Assembly (NCBI RefSeq): GCF_016808335.1
Contig: NC_053149.1
Coordinates: 26,657,339-26,721,338, forward strand
From: Panicum virgatum
Taxonomy: Eukaryota > Streptophyta > Magnoliopsida > Poales > Poaceae
Reading direction: 5' to 3'
DNA length: 64,000 nucleotides
Shown here: positions 54,375 to 64,000 of the stretch, in pieces
Numbering within the stretch: position 1 is the stretch's first letter
How the letters are laid out: the number at the start of each line of letters is the position of its first letter
Made by a program: the position numbers and the translations under genes
Notes under the pieces: generated by a model
What the model was told of the DNA's origin: nothing
Database searches by the model: none
The model's input: the letters and a program-made list of their open reading frames with translations, nothing else

Positions 54375-56060
54375 TGTAAGCATCTAGGCCCTCAAGGTAT
54401 GTTTCGGTGATTAATGACAACCATTATTGTGACTAATGAGTTTGTGCAGCTTAAAAGATCTTTATCGCTCATTTGGTCATATGTCAAAAGAGGCCCCTCA
54501 ATTTCGGTTATTCTAAAAGGCGATCTCGGTTTTCAACTTATATATGTCAAGGCTAAGGATCTTTCTAGTCCTAAGTGTCACAAGGTTGAGAAGGATACTT
54601 AGGTTAGTATAGGTTTTATATTTTTGTAGTGATCGCACTATTAAGAGGGGTTAAGGCTTAGTAACTTGAGCATGGACATGGTCATTTGAAAATGGATGCA
54701 CACTATGGTCACTCAGGTTTCTAGAAGTTCAAATAAGTGGTTCTCAAACTATATCTCAAGAATATTTGGATTTCATTCAAGACTCAAATCAGAAAAGACA
54801 AAATCAGAAAAAGTCTATACACCGGTTTAACCGACGCTCTAAATTTTCTATACGTCGGTTAAACGAAGTCAGCAGAGTCTGGACAAATTCAATACACCGG
54901 TTAAACCGACGTGTTTGAATTTAACGTCGGTGCATTAGTCCAGAGTTGGTTTTTCCAGGGCAATTCAAGTTCTATTCACCGGATTAACCGACGCCGTTTG
55001 AATCAAGACGTCGGTGCAATTGACCAGTGAGATGGTTTTTTTAGAGGAATTCAAAAGTTGTACTCACCGGTTAAACCGACGATAGGTTTGAGTTAACGTC
55101 GGTGCAGTTGTCCAGAGACTTGGTTTTTCAGTGGTTCAGTGGACAACTACACTCACCGGTTAAACCGATGCTACGTCGGTTAATCTGCCCCAGTTATAAC
55201 GGCTAGTTTTCAGAAGAGGCAGTTTACATTCACCGGTTAAACCGACGATGACAATGGGGGGTACGTCGGATTAACCGGCGCTACGCAGTTTTCTGGCAGC
55301 TTTTCTCCAACGGCTCTATTTGTGTGAGCTGCCTATATATACCCCTCCAATGGGTCATTTCGCCCACTCTTGACACCAGGCAACATCCAAACACTCATAC
55401 CATAGTCAAGAGCCACCTTGAGCTTCATCATTCACATACTTGTGCATTCAATCAATCAAGAAGCAAGATTAAGGACTTGAGTAGAGAGAAGCTAGTGTGC
55501 ATCCGTTCTTGGTGATCGGTTCTTGCTCAAGTGAAGGCCTTAGCTTGTTACTCTTGGTGATTGGCATCACCTAGGCGATCTTGGTGATCGAGGTGTTTCT
55601 CGCGGAGCTTGCCAAGGATTGTGGGAGCCCGGAGAAGAAGATTGTACGTGGCTTGAGCTCCACCACGCCGGGATGGTGAACGGAGACTCTTAGTGAGCGC
55701 CCAAGTCTCGGTGACATGGGAGGTGACAAGACTCTTAGTGAGTGTCACAACGTGGACTAGGGGTGTGTGCCAACACATCGACACCACGGGAAAAAATCCG
55801 GTCGTCTCTTGTCCACTCTCTTTATTCAAGCATTTTCTTTCATGCAATTTACTTATGAGCTTGACTTAGAGATCATAACTTAGCTCTACCTTGCTAGGCT
55901 TTACTTTGTTTTTATCTCTTTTAGCTTGTGTAGGTAGCTTAGTTATCCGGTTGGTGAATTGGTGCCCTACTAGTATTGCATAGGTTAAGGTTGCTTTACC
56001 TTGCTTTAGAATTTGAAAAAGGCCCAATTCACCCCCCCTCTTGGTCCATCGATCCTTACA
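54375..56060 (+). repeat. 3' LTR of Copia-2
   Basis: Same length as the 5' LTR and identical except for one base. It is preceded by the polypurine tract and followed by the CCCAT duplication. Confidence 0.97.
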
Positions 56061-58128
56061 CCCATGCCACGCACTAGCTGCCGGACACGATCCCAAGCCG
56101 CATCAGGGTCTAAATTGTCCATTTTCGCCGCGGCGGCGAAGCTCCGCCGCAGCCAATGGTCGCCGCCGGTGATTTTTCCCCCTTCTGTTCTGAGCCGTTA
56201 GATCTGAGATCAATGGCCCATAATAGATCATACCGGTTCGGCCGGGCGCTTTTGCTAAAGAGCCCCCCAGCTTCCTTGAAATCAACCCGCGGTCCTTCTT
56301 AGTTCAAAAGAAATTCCTGTTAGGTCTTGATTTTAGCGTTTTAGCCCCCGAGCTTTTTGGAAATAGCGCCCGCAGTCCAGCCCGTGCGTTTTGATGTGCT
56401 AGCCCCTGGATCTAACCATTAATTATGTATAGGCCCCTAGCTTTTGCAGAAAACCCCTGGAAAGTCTGTTTTTCTTACAGTTTAGCTCCTAGACCTTGTT
56501 TTTGCCCTAGATTTCGCGTTCTAGCTCCGTTTTAGGTGTTCTTTATGTCCACACGATCATTGTAATGTGTAGAATAGTTCTAGCTTAGTTTTGTTTGCTA
56601 TTTTTATGTAATGATGTACTGTTTCTTAGTGTTTGCCTTTGTTTGCATGTATGTGTATGTGCTGGACTTGTTTGGCGTTGTGATCGTGAGTATACGCTGA
56701 GCCTTCGGAGGAGTACCAGTACCCGGAGTAGCCACCATCTTCACAGTAGTTTGAGCAGCAGCGGGAGAACTTTGAGGAAGGCAAGTATAGCATGAACACC
56801 ACCTATCACTTTTAAATACAATTTCCTACTACATTTTAATACTGTATGCCTATAAGGACTTTCCTAGCCACTTTATTACCTTATATATATATCCATTGGG
56901 TTGCATTTTGGTTAGTTGTGCTAGATGCCACGCTATAACACACTTGGTCCTTTTTAATTAATTTGATTAATGGTATATGCAACTTAATTTTGGGAGTGGC
57001 CCTCTGTGATCTGTGCTTGAGTCGCTCACGTCTCGTTAAAAATTGGTTTTTTCTAGAAACATGGTTTAGGGGGCCAGCACGGTGCTTAGTGCTTGGTTGG
57101 CCACTCTCCCTAAGGATTGGTTCATAGAGCGACAACTTGGGACAACAGCGCAACCACAAGACTGGGGACGGTCTTGCTTACTAATTAGGTCTTTTTGGTT
57201 TGGAGTAACTTACCTGCGGGGCAAGGGTGGTAAGCTTCAATGGTCCCTACTCCTCCAGCTTGGTCTGTGCTACGTGTCTTGTACCCCCGTGAGGTGGGCC
57301 CCATCATTGCTGATCCAACTCTTCGCGGTTACGCCTTACCAACGAGATTCTTTGTAACGGCCTCGTAGTGTGTTTGCTAGTCATCGCACCTAAGGAAGTG
57401 TGATGAACAACTAGTGTAACTCACGACTTGTGGGTAAAGATGTACAACCTCTGCAGAGTGTAAAACTGGTATACTAGTCGTGCTCACGGTTATGAGCGGC
57501 GCAGATCCTCCTTTTGATTAGTGGGGTTATCTTCCTTTGATTAGGGGGATTCCCCGGGTGGTTTGGTTTGGTTTGGTTCTCAGTAGTTCATAATTAATTA
57601 TGAATAATTACTATGTAACTGGGGTATGGTAACTCATCAACTTGTAGTAAATAGCTTTAATAAAATTTTGCCAAGATTAAAAGCTAATGCAGTTAAGTCA
57701 GCCAACCTTAGAGCCTCATAGTTTGTGTTATACTTGTTGAGTACAAGTTGTGTACTCACTCTTGCCTACTCTACTCTTTTTCTCTTGTTCTCTTTAGGGA
57801 CACCCTACTGCTGCTCAGTTCCCGGCGACGCGGAGGAGTTCACCCGGAGCTACCAGGAGTACGAGGACTTCTAGGCATTTGTCTCCCAGTCGACGTCCCT
57901 GTGGCGCCCAGCTTCAGAGAGAGTTTCGTACTTGCTTTACGCTTCCGCATACTCTGTATCAGACATTTTGTCATTAATGTAATAAATAACATTCGTACTC
58001 ACTTTATTATATCTTTTTACGTGATATGTGCTGTGATATACTGTTCATTCTATTGTATATACGTGTGACTTGATCCTGGCACGTATATGATTGCTTGGTT
58101 TATGTCCTTTTATAAACCGGGTGTTACA

Positions 58129-58331
58129 AACACGGTGTTACCAAGAGAGCTCAAAATAGCACATTTTGCAGTAGCATCATATTGCCTCTCTTGTTGACAA
58201 TTTCTCTTCACTCTCTCACTCGTTACTCTCCAAACATTTAGGCCCTTTGCTTGGAGGTGTGATTGCATTAAAATCTTCCATCGTTGGAAGTCCATGCCAT
58301 CGAAACGTGGAGGAGGTCCTAATGAATCCAT
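58129..58331 (-). pseudogene. Copia-1 gag, N-terminal part
   Basis: From ATG 58331 (MDSLGPPPRFDGMDFQRWKI) the frame matches the N-terminus of plant Copia Gag (DUF4219/UBN2 type, with the FDGxxFxxWK motif). It lies about 110 bases after the primer site, as expected. After some 65 codons (...LSSLGNTVF) it is cut at 58128 by the right end of Gypsy-A. The continuation is found at 22738, after a gap I estimate at about 100 or more codons that are missing altogether. Confidence 0.8.
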
Positions 58332-58442
58332 CCCTTCCCCAAAGAGCTAACTCACTAGGCAGTGAGGCCTAACCGATCAAGTGAGCCGGTAAACACAAAT
58401 TGCCAATGGAATTGGCTTTCTTTGTGAGAGAAGTGAGTCCCG

Positions 58443-58454
58443 GCTCTGATACCA
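58443..58454 (-). promoter_or_regulatory. Primer binding site of Copia-1
   Basis: The minus strand reads TGGTATCAGAGC, the standard initiator-Met tRNA primer site, two bases inside the 5' LTR. Confidence 0.9.
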
Positions 58455-58456
58455 AT

Positions 58457-59908
58457 TGATAGTGATCGGATCGTGCTCTAGCCTAAGAGGGGGAGGGGGT
58501 GAATTAGGCAGCTTAAAACCTTAACCTATGGCTCCAACTAAATTACACAATATTAAACTAAAACATGCTATCTATATGTGCAACTACGGTTCTTCTAGTG
58601 TGAAACTCCTATCCCAAAAGAGTTTAGCAACCCATAGCCTTTCCTATCAAGAAACTACTCTACGAAAGTAAAGGCACACAAGAAATGCTAATATGAAATG
58701 CGGAAACATAAAGAGCAAGATAGGAGAAAGCAAACTCTCAACGCGGGTGTTTATCCCGTGGTTCGGTTAGCCACAAAGGCACACCTACATCCACGTTGTT
58801 GAAGCACTCACTAAGAGTATTGCTTCTCGGCAATCAAGTCTCTTCCGTGGACAACACCACGTCACCTTGATCCCGATTTTCACTAAGGAGCTTCTCCACA
58901 AAGGATGGGGGGGGTCTCCACGTCATTCGCACAAGGTCATCCACGCCGCTCCACACCAAGTCAGAGGGTCGTTGACGTTGCCGGTGAGCCTCAAAGCTCC
59001 AAGGGGCCGGCGCACCAAGATATCTTCTTGGTTCACTAAAGAACCACATCACAAAGGCTCAAAGCCTTGCTCTCTCACTCTCTAAAGAGCTAACCTAGCA
59101 CTAACACTCTCAAATGTGTGTTAAGGACTAAAGATATGATCACTAAGCTCTTGGATGGCTTGGAGATGTTCTTGGGTGTGGGTGTGATGTTCCTGAACTC
59201 CAGCAAACTTCAAATGACCAGGGGAGTCCATATATATAGGCCACCAAGTCCATAGAGCCGTTACTAGCCATTATCCACTTTTCTGTGAGGGCACCGGTTG
59301 CACCGGTGATAGAGCATTGGTGTAACCGGTCACTCATAGCTCTGAGCTAGCCGTTGCCCCTCTGACAATGCCACCGGTTAGACCGGTCTAATGCACTGAT
59401 GATACACCGGTTCATCCGGTCCTGAACCTTTTCTTCTTAGCCTCCATGTAATTGCATTGGTGCTTTACTCCGGTGGGGGCACCGGTGTATCCGGTCCTGA
59501 AAACTTGCTTGCTGGCCACTTGACTTGCTCTCTAGTCAATAGCATGATGGTTGCACCGATGCTTCTACTTGACATCACCAGAGCATCCAGTGACACTTTC
59601 TTCTCTCCACGTGGCCTGGGCATTGCATGGCCCAATGCACCGGTCATAGGGCACCGGTGTATCCGAAGCCTACCGGATACACCGGTGCTAGGTCACCGGT
59701 GCAACCGGTGCTACTGAATTCTGTAGAACTCGTCCAATTCAACATTTTTTTGAGTTTTTTCTTCATGTTTTTGCTTTGCTTGGCCTTTTTGCTTCATCCC
59801 TGGGATCTATAATTGTTCACTTGACAAATTCATTAGTCCCATTGATTACGTTGTTACTCAATCACCAAAATCACAAAACAATGGCCTAATGGGGTCATTT
59901 TCCTTACA
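58457..59908 (-). repeat. 5' LTR of Copia-1
   Basis: The partner of 18661-20084, with scattered substitutions and indels, including an extra block near 59540-59560. On the minus strand it starts TGTAAGGAAAATGACC and ends GATCACTATCA, next to the primer site. The TATA block is at 59230-59239 and the ACCGGT array at about 59288-59712. Confidence 0.88.
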
Positions 59909-60144
59909 ACACTTTACCCACAAGTCGTGTCTCCCTTGATGCCCGGGTTTGCAAGGCCCTTAAACACTTCCTTTGGTGAGTGGCAAGGATTTAGTATGAG
60001 GCCTTTACAAAGACTCTCCAACAAGTAGTAGCCCGCTGAGGTTTCATCAGCTGGGCGAGTGCACCCTCCTCCAAAGCGAGCGTACCCCGTAGGCTTACCA
60101 AATCCCTTTGGTAGGCCGAGTACCCCTTTTGAACACAGCCCCCT

Positions 60145-60679
60145 TGTTGGGTATTTTAACGACTACGAATAAATCCGCAAACGCACGGATACCGTTGTAG
60201 CTTTCACCCGTGAGTATTCAAGGGTTATTGTATCCACAGAGAACGTGTGTGCACTAACTTCTACTGAGTCGGTCCAAGGACACACCAAGATAAATGGCGA
60301 GTATAGAGAGGATTCCTGAGGTAGTACTAGAGATGAGTTAAGGTCGATCTCTCGGGCTAGATACTCGCTTCGGGCATCGGCTTACCCCTGAAATGGTCAG
60401 GAGACTCCGGCCAACAGCTCTACGCTATATCCGAACGTGGAGGGCTACTAAGGACCAACAGGGCTATCACCACCTGTGGACTACCTTACAGACCATGGGA
60501 TATAAGGCAAACAAAGGTAACCCATAGCCTAGACACCATGTCTATGCTACTGATTACTACCGCAGTCTAACTACGTTTGGTACCCCATAGCAAACTATGA
60601 CACTCTGAATAAATACAGAGCGACAAACCCGTGAGTAAGAGAACTGATCTCACTCAAAGATAAGTACTATACAAGAACA
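60145..60679 (-). mobile_element. Athila-like LTR fragment
   Basis: It starts TGTTGGGTATTTTAACGAC and runs parallel to the Gypsy-B LTR: 'aatccgcaaacgcacggataccgttgtagc', 'gagtattcaaggg' and 'aacaaaggtaaccc' all have counterparts in 22760-23160. It is clearly a different subfamily. The element at 60680 cuts it. Confidence 0.65.
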
Positions 60680-61179
60680 TGTTGGCAGCCAAAATTGGCT
60701 TTGCCAAAGGCCGACCGGTCTGACCGGTCTGGTTCTATGCAGTCCGAGTAGAGTTAGGGTTTGAATTATGTAATCCGTTTGTAACTCAATTCGGAAGGAG
60801 TACGTCTTCTCCAGCCTATAAATATAAAGGCCACAGCCGATTGAGGTCTTTCTACCCAATCCAATCAATCAATCTACTATTTTTCCTATTTTTCTTCAAA
60901 CCCTAGCTTTTCCAACCTCGTGTTGTTCTTTGCTCGTCTCGATGGCGTTCAAGGGTATCTTGGGTGGCCTGCTGACTTCAAGACAACCCTAGATCTTCGA
61001 GCTCTGATGGGGTCCCTCCCGAGCTTGAGGTTCTAGGTCTTTGCGAAGCTCTCTGCGCTCAACCGGTCTGATCAGTTGGCACGACTGGTCTGACCGGTTG
61101 CTGGGGCACTTTGTCCGGTTGCGATCATTGCGATCCTGCGTGTTTTTGCACTTGTGTGTTGGCCAATTCTACCTCAACA
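60680..61179 (+). repeat. 5' LTR of Tat-2
   Basis: 500 bp, TG...CA. ACCGGTCTGACCGGTCTGG at 60713-60731 lies upstream of the TATA block CTATAAATATAAAG (60816-60829). A second ACCGGTC group is found near 61070-61100. Confidence 0.88.
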
Positions 61180-61186
61180 TACTTTT

Positions 61187-61204
61187 TGGCGACAACGCTG
61201 GGGA
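61187..61204 (+). promoter_or_regulatory. Primer binding site of Tat-2
   Basis: TGGCGACAACGCTGGGGA, seven bases after the LTR, at the same place as the Tat-1 site. Confidence 0.65.
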
Positions 61205-61227
61205 CAGATCTGAGTTCATCGGGCACA

Positions 61228-64000
61228 ATGGCCGGTGATAAGGTTGACCCCAAGGTAGATGCGAATCCCATCGACATCAAGTATGAAGACATACCTGAGG
61301 AGACGCGCAAGCAATTCGAGGCTGTGTTCTAGAAGGAACAAGAGGATGCCAAGAATAGATTGCTTGCATGCTTCGGGAAGACTCGGCAAGGTGTGTTCAA
61401 GAAGGAGGAATTCCACATGCCCACATTCGCACCACCACCGCCGAACCCATCACGGCTACAACTGCTGCTTCATCTGGTTCCACTCCAAGCGAGGTAAGTT
61501 TTACCTTCGATTCTATCAAGAAGTTTGCTGAAGCCTTTTTGAGTCAATTCGAGCAATCACAAAAGTTTACACAAGACATGCTTATCGACTTGACTATGCA
61601 AAATAAGGGGAAGAAAACTGTCAATGATTATTCCACTTTTTCCTCTAACCCCAGTTTTTCGGCTTCAGCATCAAAGAATTATAGGTATGGTATGCCACCG
61701 AATTACTTCGCGGGACAAACACCCCCGCCGGGCTCAGTTCAGCCGTCCAGGGCCGACCTGTCAGACCGGTGCTCCGGTGGGCGGACCGGTCAGACTGGTC
61801 ACTCAGACCAGTGCCATGGTGCTCGGTTCTGCATCACAGCCACAAGTCACGCCTCCTCCTGCTTTGGCTGATTATAGCCTGGAGCGAGAATTGGCGGATT
61901 TTGTGCCGCCGTATACGACGAAGTCATACGGTGAACCACCTTTCCCTCCACCATTGCCCAAGGATGTTTGGGATGATTGGCTTAGGGCCAATCCGCAGTA
62001 TGCCGCACAAACGATGTCCACTACTGATCCTGCGACACATCGTTTCTGCCAAACATCCACGGGTAATTATGAGGCCGATCTTGCTAGGATGAAAGAGGAT
62101 CTGGCCGATATGTTTAAAGAAAAACTAGGCTTTGTTGTGGGTAGGAGTCGGCTATATTGTAGGCCGTATGTTGATGCTTTTGATTTGATTCTCTACCCCA
62201 TGGTTGGCGTGTTCCTAATTTTGTCAAGGTTAGAGGTGATGATAACCGATCCACTTGGGAGCATATTAGCCAATATATTGCTCAACTTGGAGAAGTCGGT
62301 TATAGCAAGTCTTTGCACGTTCGCATGTTTTCTTTATCTTTGACTAGAACGGCTTTTTCTTGGTTTTCTTTGTTAACTCCTAACTCGATTCGTTCTTGGG
62401 ATGAATTAGAACAGAAGTTTCATGATCATTTTTATAATGGGGATAATGAAACTAAGTTGACAGATTTGACATCAGTTAGAAAGGGTAGAGATGAGTCTAT
62501 CCAAGAGTACTTTAAGAAATTTAGAGATATTAAGAACCGAAGCTTTAATTTGTCACTTTCTGAAAAAGATTTGGTTGATTTGGCTCTTGCGGGTTTACGT
62601 TCTAGCTATAGAGAAAAGCTTGATGGTTCGAGTTTTTATTCTATAAATCAGCTTCAAGCTAAGGCATTGAGTCAAGAAACTAAATTTAAAAAAGAAAAGG
62701 ATACCTACAAGTCCCATCGTTCAAACACTCACATTGTTGAATATGATTCCGATTCATCGGACGATGAGGACAAAGAGGTATATGCTACTGAGTTTGTTTG
62801 GCCCGCCTCGGCCAAACCATCCACTTGTACATCTCTTAAGCCGACTCAAAAGAATCGGCAAGAAGAGATGAAATTTACTTTTGATGTGTCCAAGTGCGAT
62901 CGTATTTTTGATGAATTATTACGTCTTGGGCATTTGAAAATTACTCATGTTATACCGCCGCTTGAGGAGCTAAAGCAGCGCGCCTATTACTTATTTCATA
63001 ACTCTTCATCTCATGCAACTAATGATGGTAATGTGTTTCGTCGACAGGTACAATCGGCCATAAATGAAGGACGATTGTCCTTTCTAGAGATGAAGATAGA
63101 TAAAGCTCCGTTCCCAGTACATACCATTGATCTCAATAATGCAAAAGTGCTGATTCAGCCGGACCAAGCCGAAGGGGCAAAGGGCAAAAATGTGATCATT
63201 GGTGATGACAGGCCGTTGATAGTTGATAACAAGATTCTAGCCAGGGAGGTGATTCAGGAGAAGACTCCTGATGGGAAGAAGAATCTGAGGATCATACTTA
63301 AGCCACGTATGCTCAGGGGGCAAGACGGTTCTTCTTCAGGCGACCGATCTGCTGCTCAGCCGAGACCGGTCAGACCGGTTTCTCCGACTGGTCAGACCGC
63401 CCTGGTGGTCTGCCCCGGACATTCAAGCCGAAGCGTCCGCAAGTGGGTACATGGAAGACTAATCAACCAAAGGTGCAGGGCAAGCTTGCAAATCAGAAGC
63501 CTACCTTTGAACAATTGTTGAACAAGTACTCAAAGCCCGCTCGAAACGATCGGCCCCTAAAAAAGAGACCGAGATCACCTTCGCGTCAAGGCGCACCTTC
63601 ATCTCCTAGGGGAGAATCAAGCAAGCGTAGGGGTGATGTGGTTACCTTGTTCCCTCCTCAGCAAACACAGCCGATGTACGCTACAATACCATGGGCTCCA
63701 TCGGCGTCGGATTCTCAGTTTCCTGCATGGGAGAATGGAGGATTTTGGATGCAATGCTATCCGATGCCGTATCCACCACACTTCCAGGGGGAGGGAAGTT
63801 CTAGAGGACCTGTATTTGACTGGTTGAGGCAGCCGGTTCATGACCAATTGGGTCAGAACCAATCTGGTCAGGGGCAGAACCCCGGACCAGTCAGACCGGT
63901 CTACTCTGACCGGTCAGACCAGTCTCAGCAGAGGCCGGCCCAGTTTCGTCCTATGCGCCAAGAATACCGCGTCAAAAAAAGAAGGACGAATCAGTGCCAA
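61228..64000 (+). pseudogene. Tat-2 gag, interrupted
   Basis: It starts at ATG 61228 (MAGDKVDPKVDANPID). An in-frame stop at 61330, and frame changes near 61450 and 61850-62310, break the first part. The main frame 62313-63521 has the gag core (FSWFSLLTPNSIRSWDELEQ, EYFKKFRDI) and KCDRIFDELLRLGHLKI, matching Tat-1 Gag closely. Later pieces are in other frames (FEQLLNKYSKP near 63503) to the window end. GACCGGTC repeats are embedded in the coding part near 61755-61812, 63363-63400 and 63888-63935. No zinc knuckle or pol is seen before the window ends. Confidence 0.75.

Larger units (their letters stand above)
42935..56060 (+). mobile_element. Copia-2: young full-length SIRE/Maximus-like Copia element
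   Basis: 13.1 kb, with two 1686-bp LTRs that differ at only one base by my comparison (C at 43602, T at 55042) and a target duplication CCCAT (42930-42934 and 56061-56065). Primer site, gag, pol, a large third ORF and a polypurine tract are all present and open. It is the youngest insertion of the nested block, sitting in the right LTR of Gypsy-A. One LTR difference in 1686 bp, with the rate often used for grass LTRs (1.3e-8 per site per year), gives an age of some tens of thousands of years. Confidence 0.95.
36130..58128 (+). mobile_element. Gypsy-A: Tekay/Del-like Gypsy element with 3.4-kb LTRs
   Basis: Left LTR 36130-39469, initiator-Met primer site, a 2.1-kb interior with gag and protease remnants, a polypurine tract, and a right LTR from 41608 to 58128 that is split by Copia-2. 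The right end is next to AACAC (58129-58133). The left 67 bases of the left LTR and its target copy are gone, deleted together with the end of Gypsy-B. Most of pol is missing from the interior, so it is non-autonomous. Confidence 0.85.
41608..58128 (+). repeat. Right LTR of Gypsy-A (split by Copia-2)
   Basis: Two pieces, 41608-42934 and 56061-58128, start TGTAACACCC and end GGGTGTTACA. The host sequence joins exactly across Copia-2: in the left LTR the equivalent reads 'gtagatcacccatgccacgtac' without interruption (37358-37379). Total length without Copia-2 is about 3.4 kb. Confidence 0.9.
18661..59908 (-). mobile_element. Copia-1: SIRE-like Copia element carrying the nested block
   Basis: LTRs 18661-20084 and 58457-59908 are flanked by the same 5 bases, ACACT (18656-18660 and 59909-59913), so they are the two ends of one insertion 41 kb apart. 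Its primer site and gag N-terminus are at 58443-58129. The rest of gag resumes at 22738 and runs to 21388, and the 3' untranslated part follows. Everything from 22739 to 58128 was inserted into its gag later. No pol is present between the gag stop and the 3' LTR, so it was already gag-only. Confidence 0.85.
17860..60144 (-). mobile_element. Tekay/Del-like Gypsy LTR and leader hosting the nested block
   Basis: A minus-strand primer site at 18053-18064 lies next to an LTR end at 18068 (TGTCACACTCG). The LTR continues to 18660, is split by Copia-1 and resumes at 59914-60144. Across the split it reads '...ctctgcagaggttatacact' and then 'ttacccacaagtcgtg', which matches the reverse complement of the Gypsy-A LTR near 25950-25910. 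It is therefore a distant relative of Gypsy-A in the opposite orientation. Its interior is only about 200 bp (17860-18052), with no coding. The far LTR border is hidden by the Athila-like fragment at 60145. Confidence 0.5.
60680..64000 (+). mobile_element. Tat-2: Tat-type Gypsy element, 5' part
   Basis: LTR 60680-61179 (TGTTGGCAGCC...CTACCTCAACA), primer site and gag run to the window edge. The left flank is GAACA (60675-60679); the right end lies outside. It is related to Tat-1 by the gag core and primer region and by ACCGGTC repeats in both LTR and gag, but the LTR sequences differ. Confidence 0.88.

Overview
The window is a transposon-packed stretch of a grass genome, most likely a panicoid. 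The evidence is plant-type LTR retrotransposons (SIRE/Maximus-like Copia; Tat-, Athila- and Tekay/Del-like Gypsy), CACTA elements with 3-bp target duplications, GC-rich grass-style coding fragments and no bacterial or organellar signals. No confident host gene was found. The best candidate is a 90-codon ORF at 11891-12163 on the minus strand.

Left part (1-12.7 kb): a Tat-type Gypsy LTR remnant (1-570); a small CACTA element carrying a tRNA-like segment (571-958); a 578-bp foldback element (1282-1859); an AAC/AAT microsatellite; an 86-bp tandem duplication; a 1652-bp CACTA element with an ACG target duplication that carries part of an ERF transcription factor gene (2719-4370); two unpaired CACTA ends (5112 and 8234); and an Athila-type LTR on the plus strand (about 6230-7300). 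From 8235 to 11890 I recognise nothing.

Middle left (12.7-18.7 kb): a CACTA element starts at 12746 and codes for the N-terminal transposase-associated domain at 17308. It is split by a gag-only Tat-type element (12997-17014, target duplication GTAAT) and cut at 17647 by a small LTR-like segment. That segment abuts a Tekay/Del-like LTR on the minus strand.

18.7-59.9 kb is one nested block. A minus-strand Copia element (Copia-1, 18661-59908, target duplication ACACT) has been split inside gag. Within it lie an Athila-like element (Gypsy-B, minus, 22739-36130) and a Tekay/Del-like element (Gypsy-A, plus, 36130-58128). One deletion fused the two at about 36130. Gypsy-B carries a complete Gypsy-A-family solo LTR (23252-26629) and a 283-bp mini LTR (33149-33431). 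The right LTR of Gypsy-A was entered by a very young plus-strand Copia element (Copia-2, 42935-56060, target duplication CCCAT). Its two 1686-bp LTRs differ by one base, and gag, pol and a third 848-codon ORF are all open.

Right edge (59.9-64 kb): the rest of the host LTR, an Athila-like LTR fragment, and the first 3.3 kb of a second Tat-type element running off the window.

Most notable points: (1) GC-rich motifs with ACCGGT or a related core recur just upstream of the TATA box in U3 of several unrelated LTR families. (2) Copia-2 has a second such array and TATA-like site in front of its third ORF. (3) In Copia-2 all frames close between gag and pol, but one consensus intron would join them in frame. 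(4) The 3.4-kb Gypsy-A LTR contains a small conserved split reading frame. All coordinates and comparisons were made by eye.
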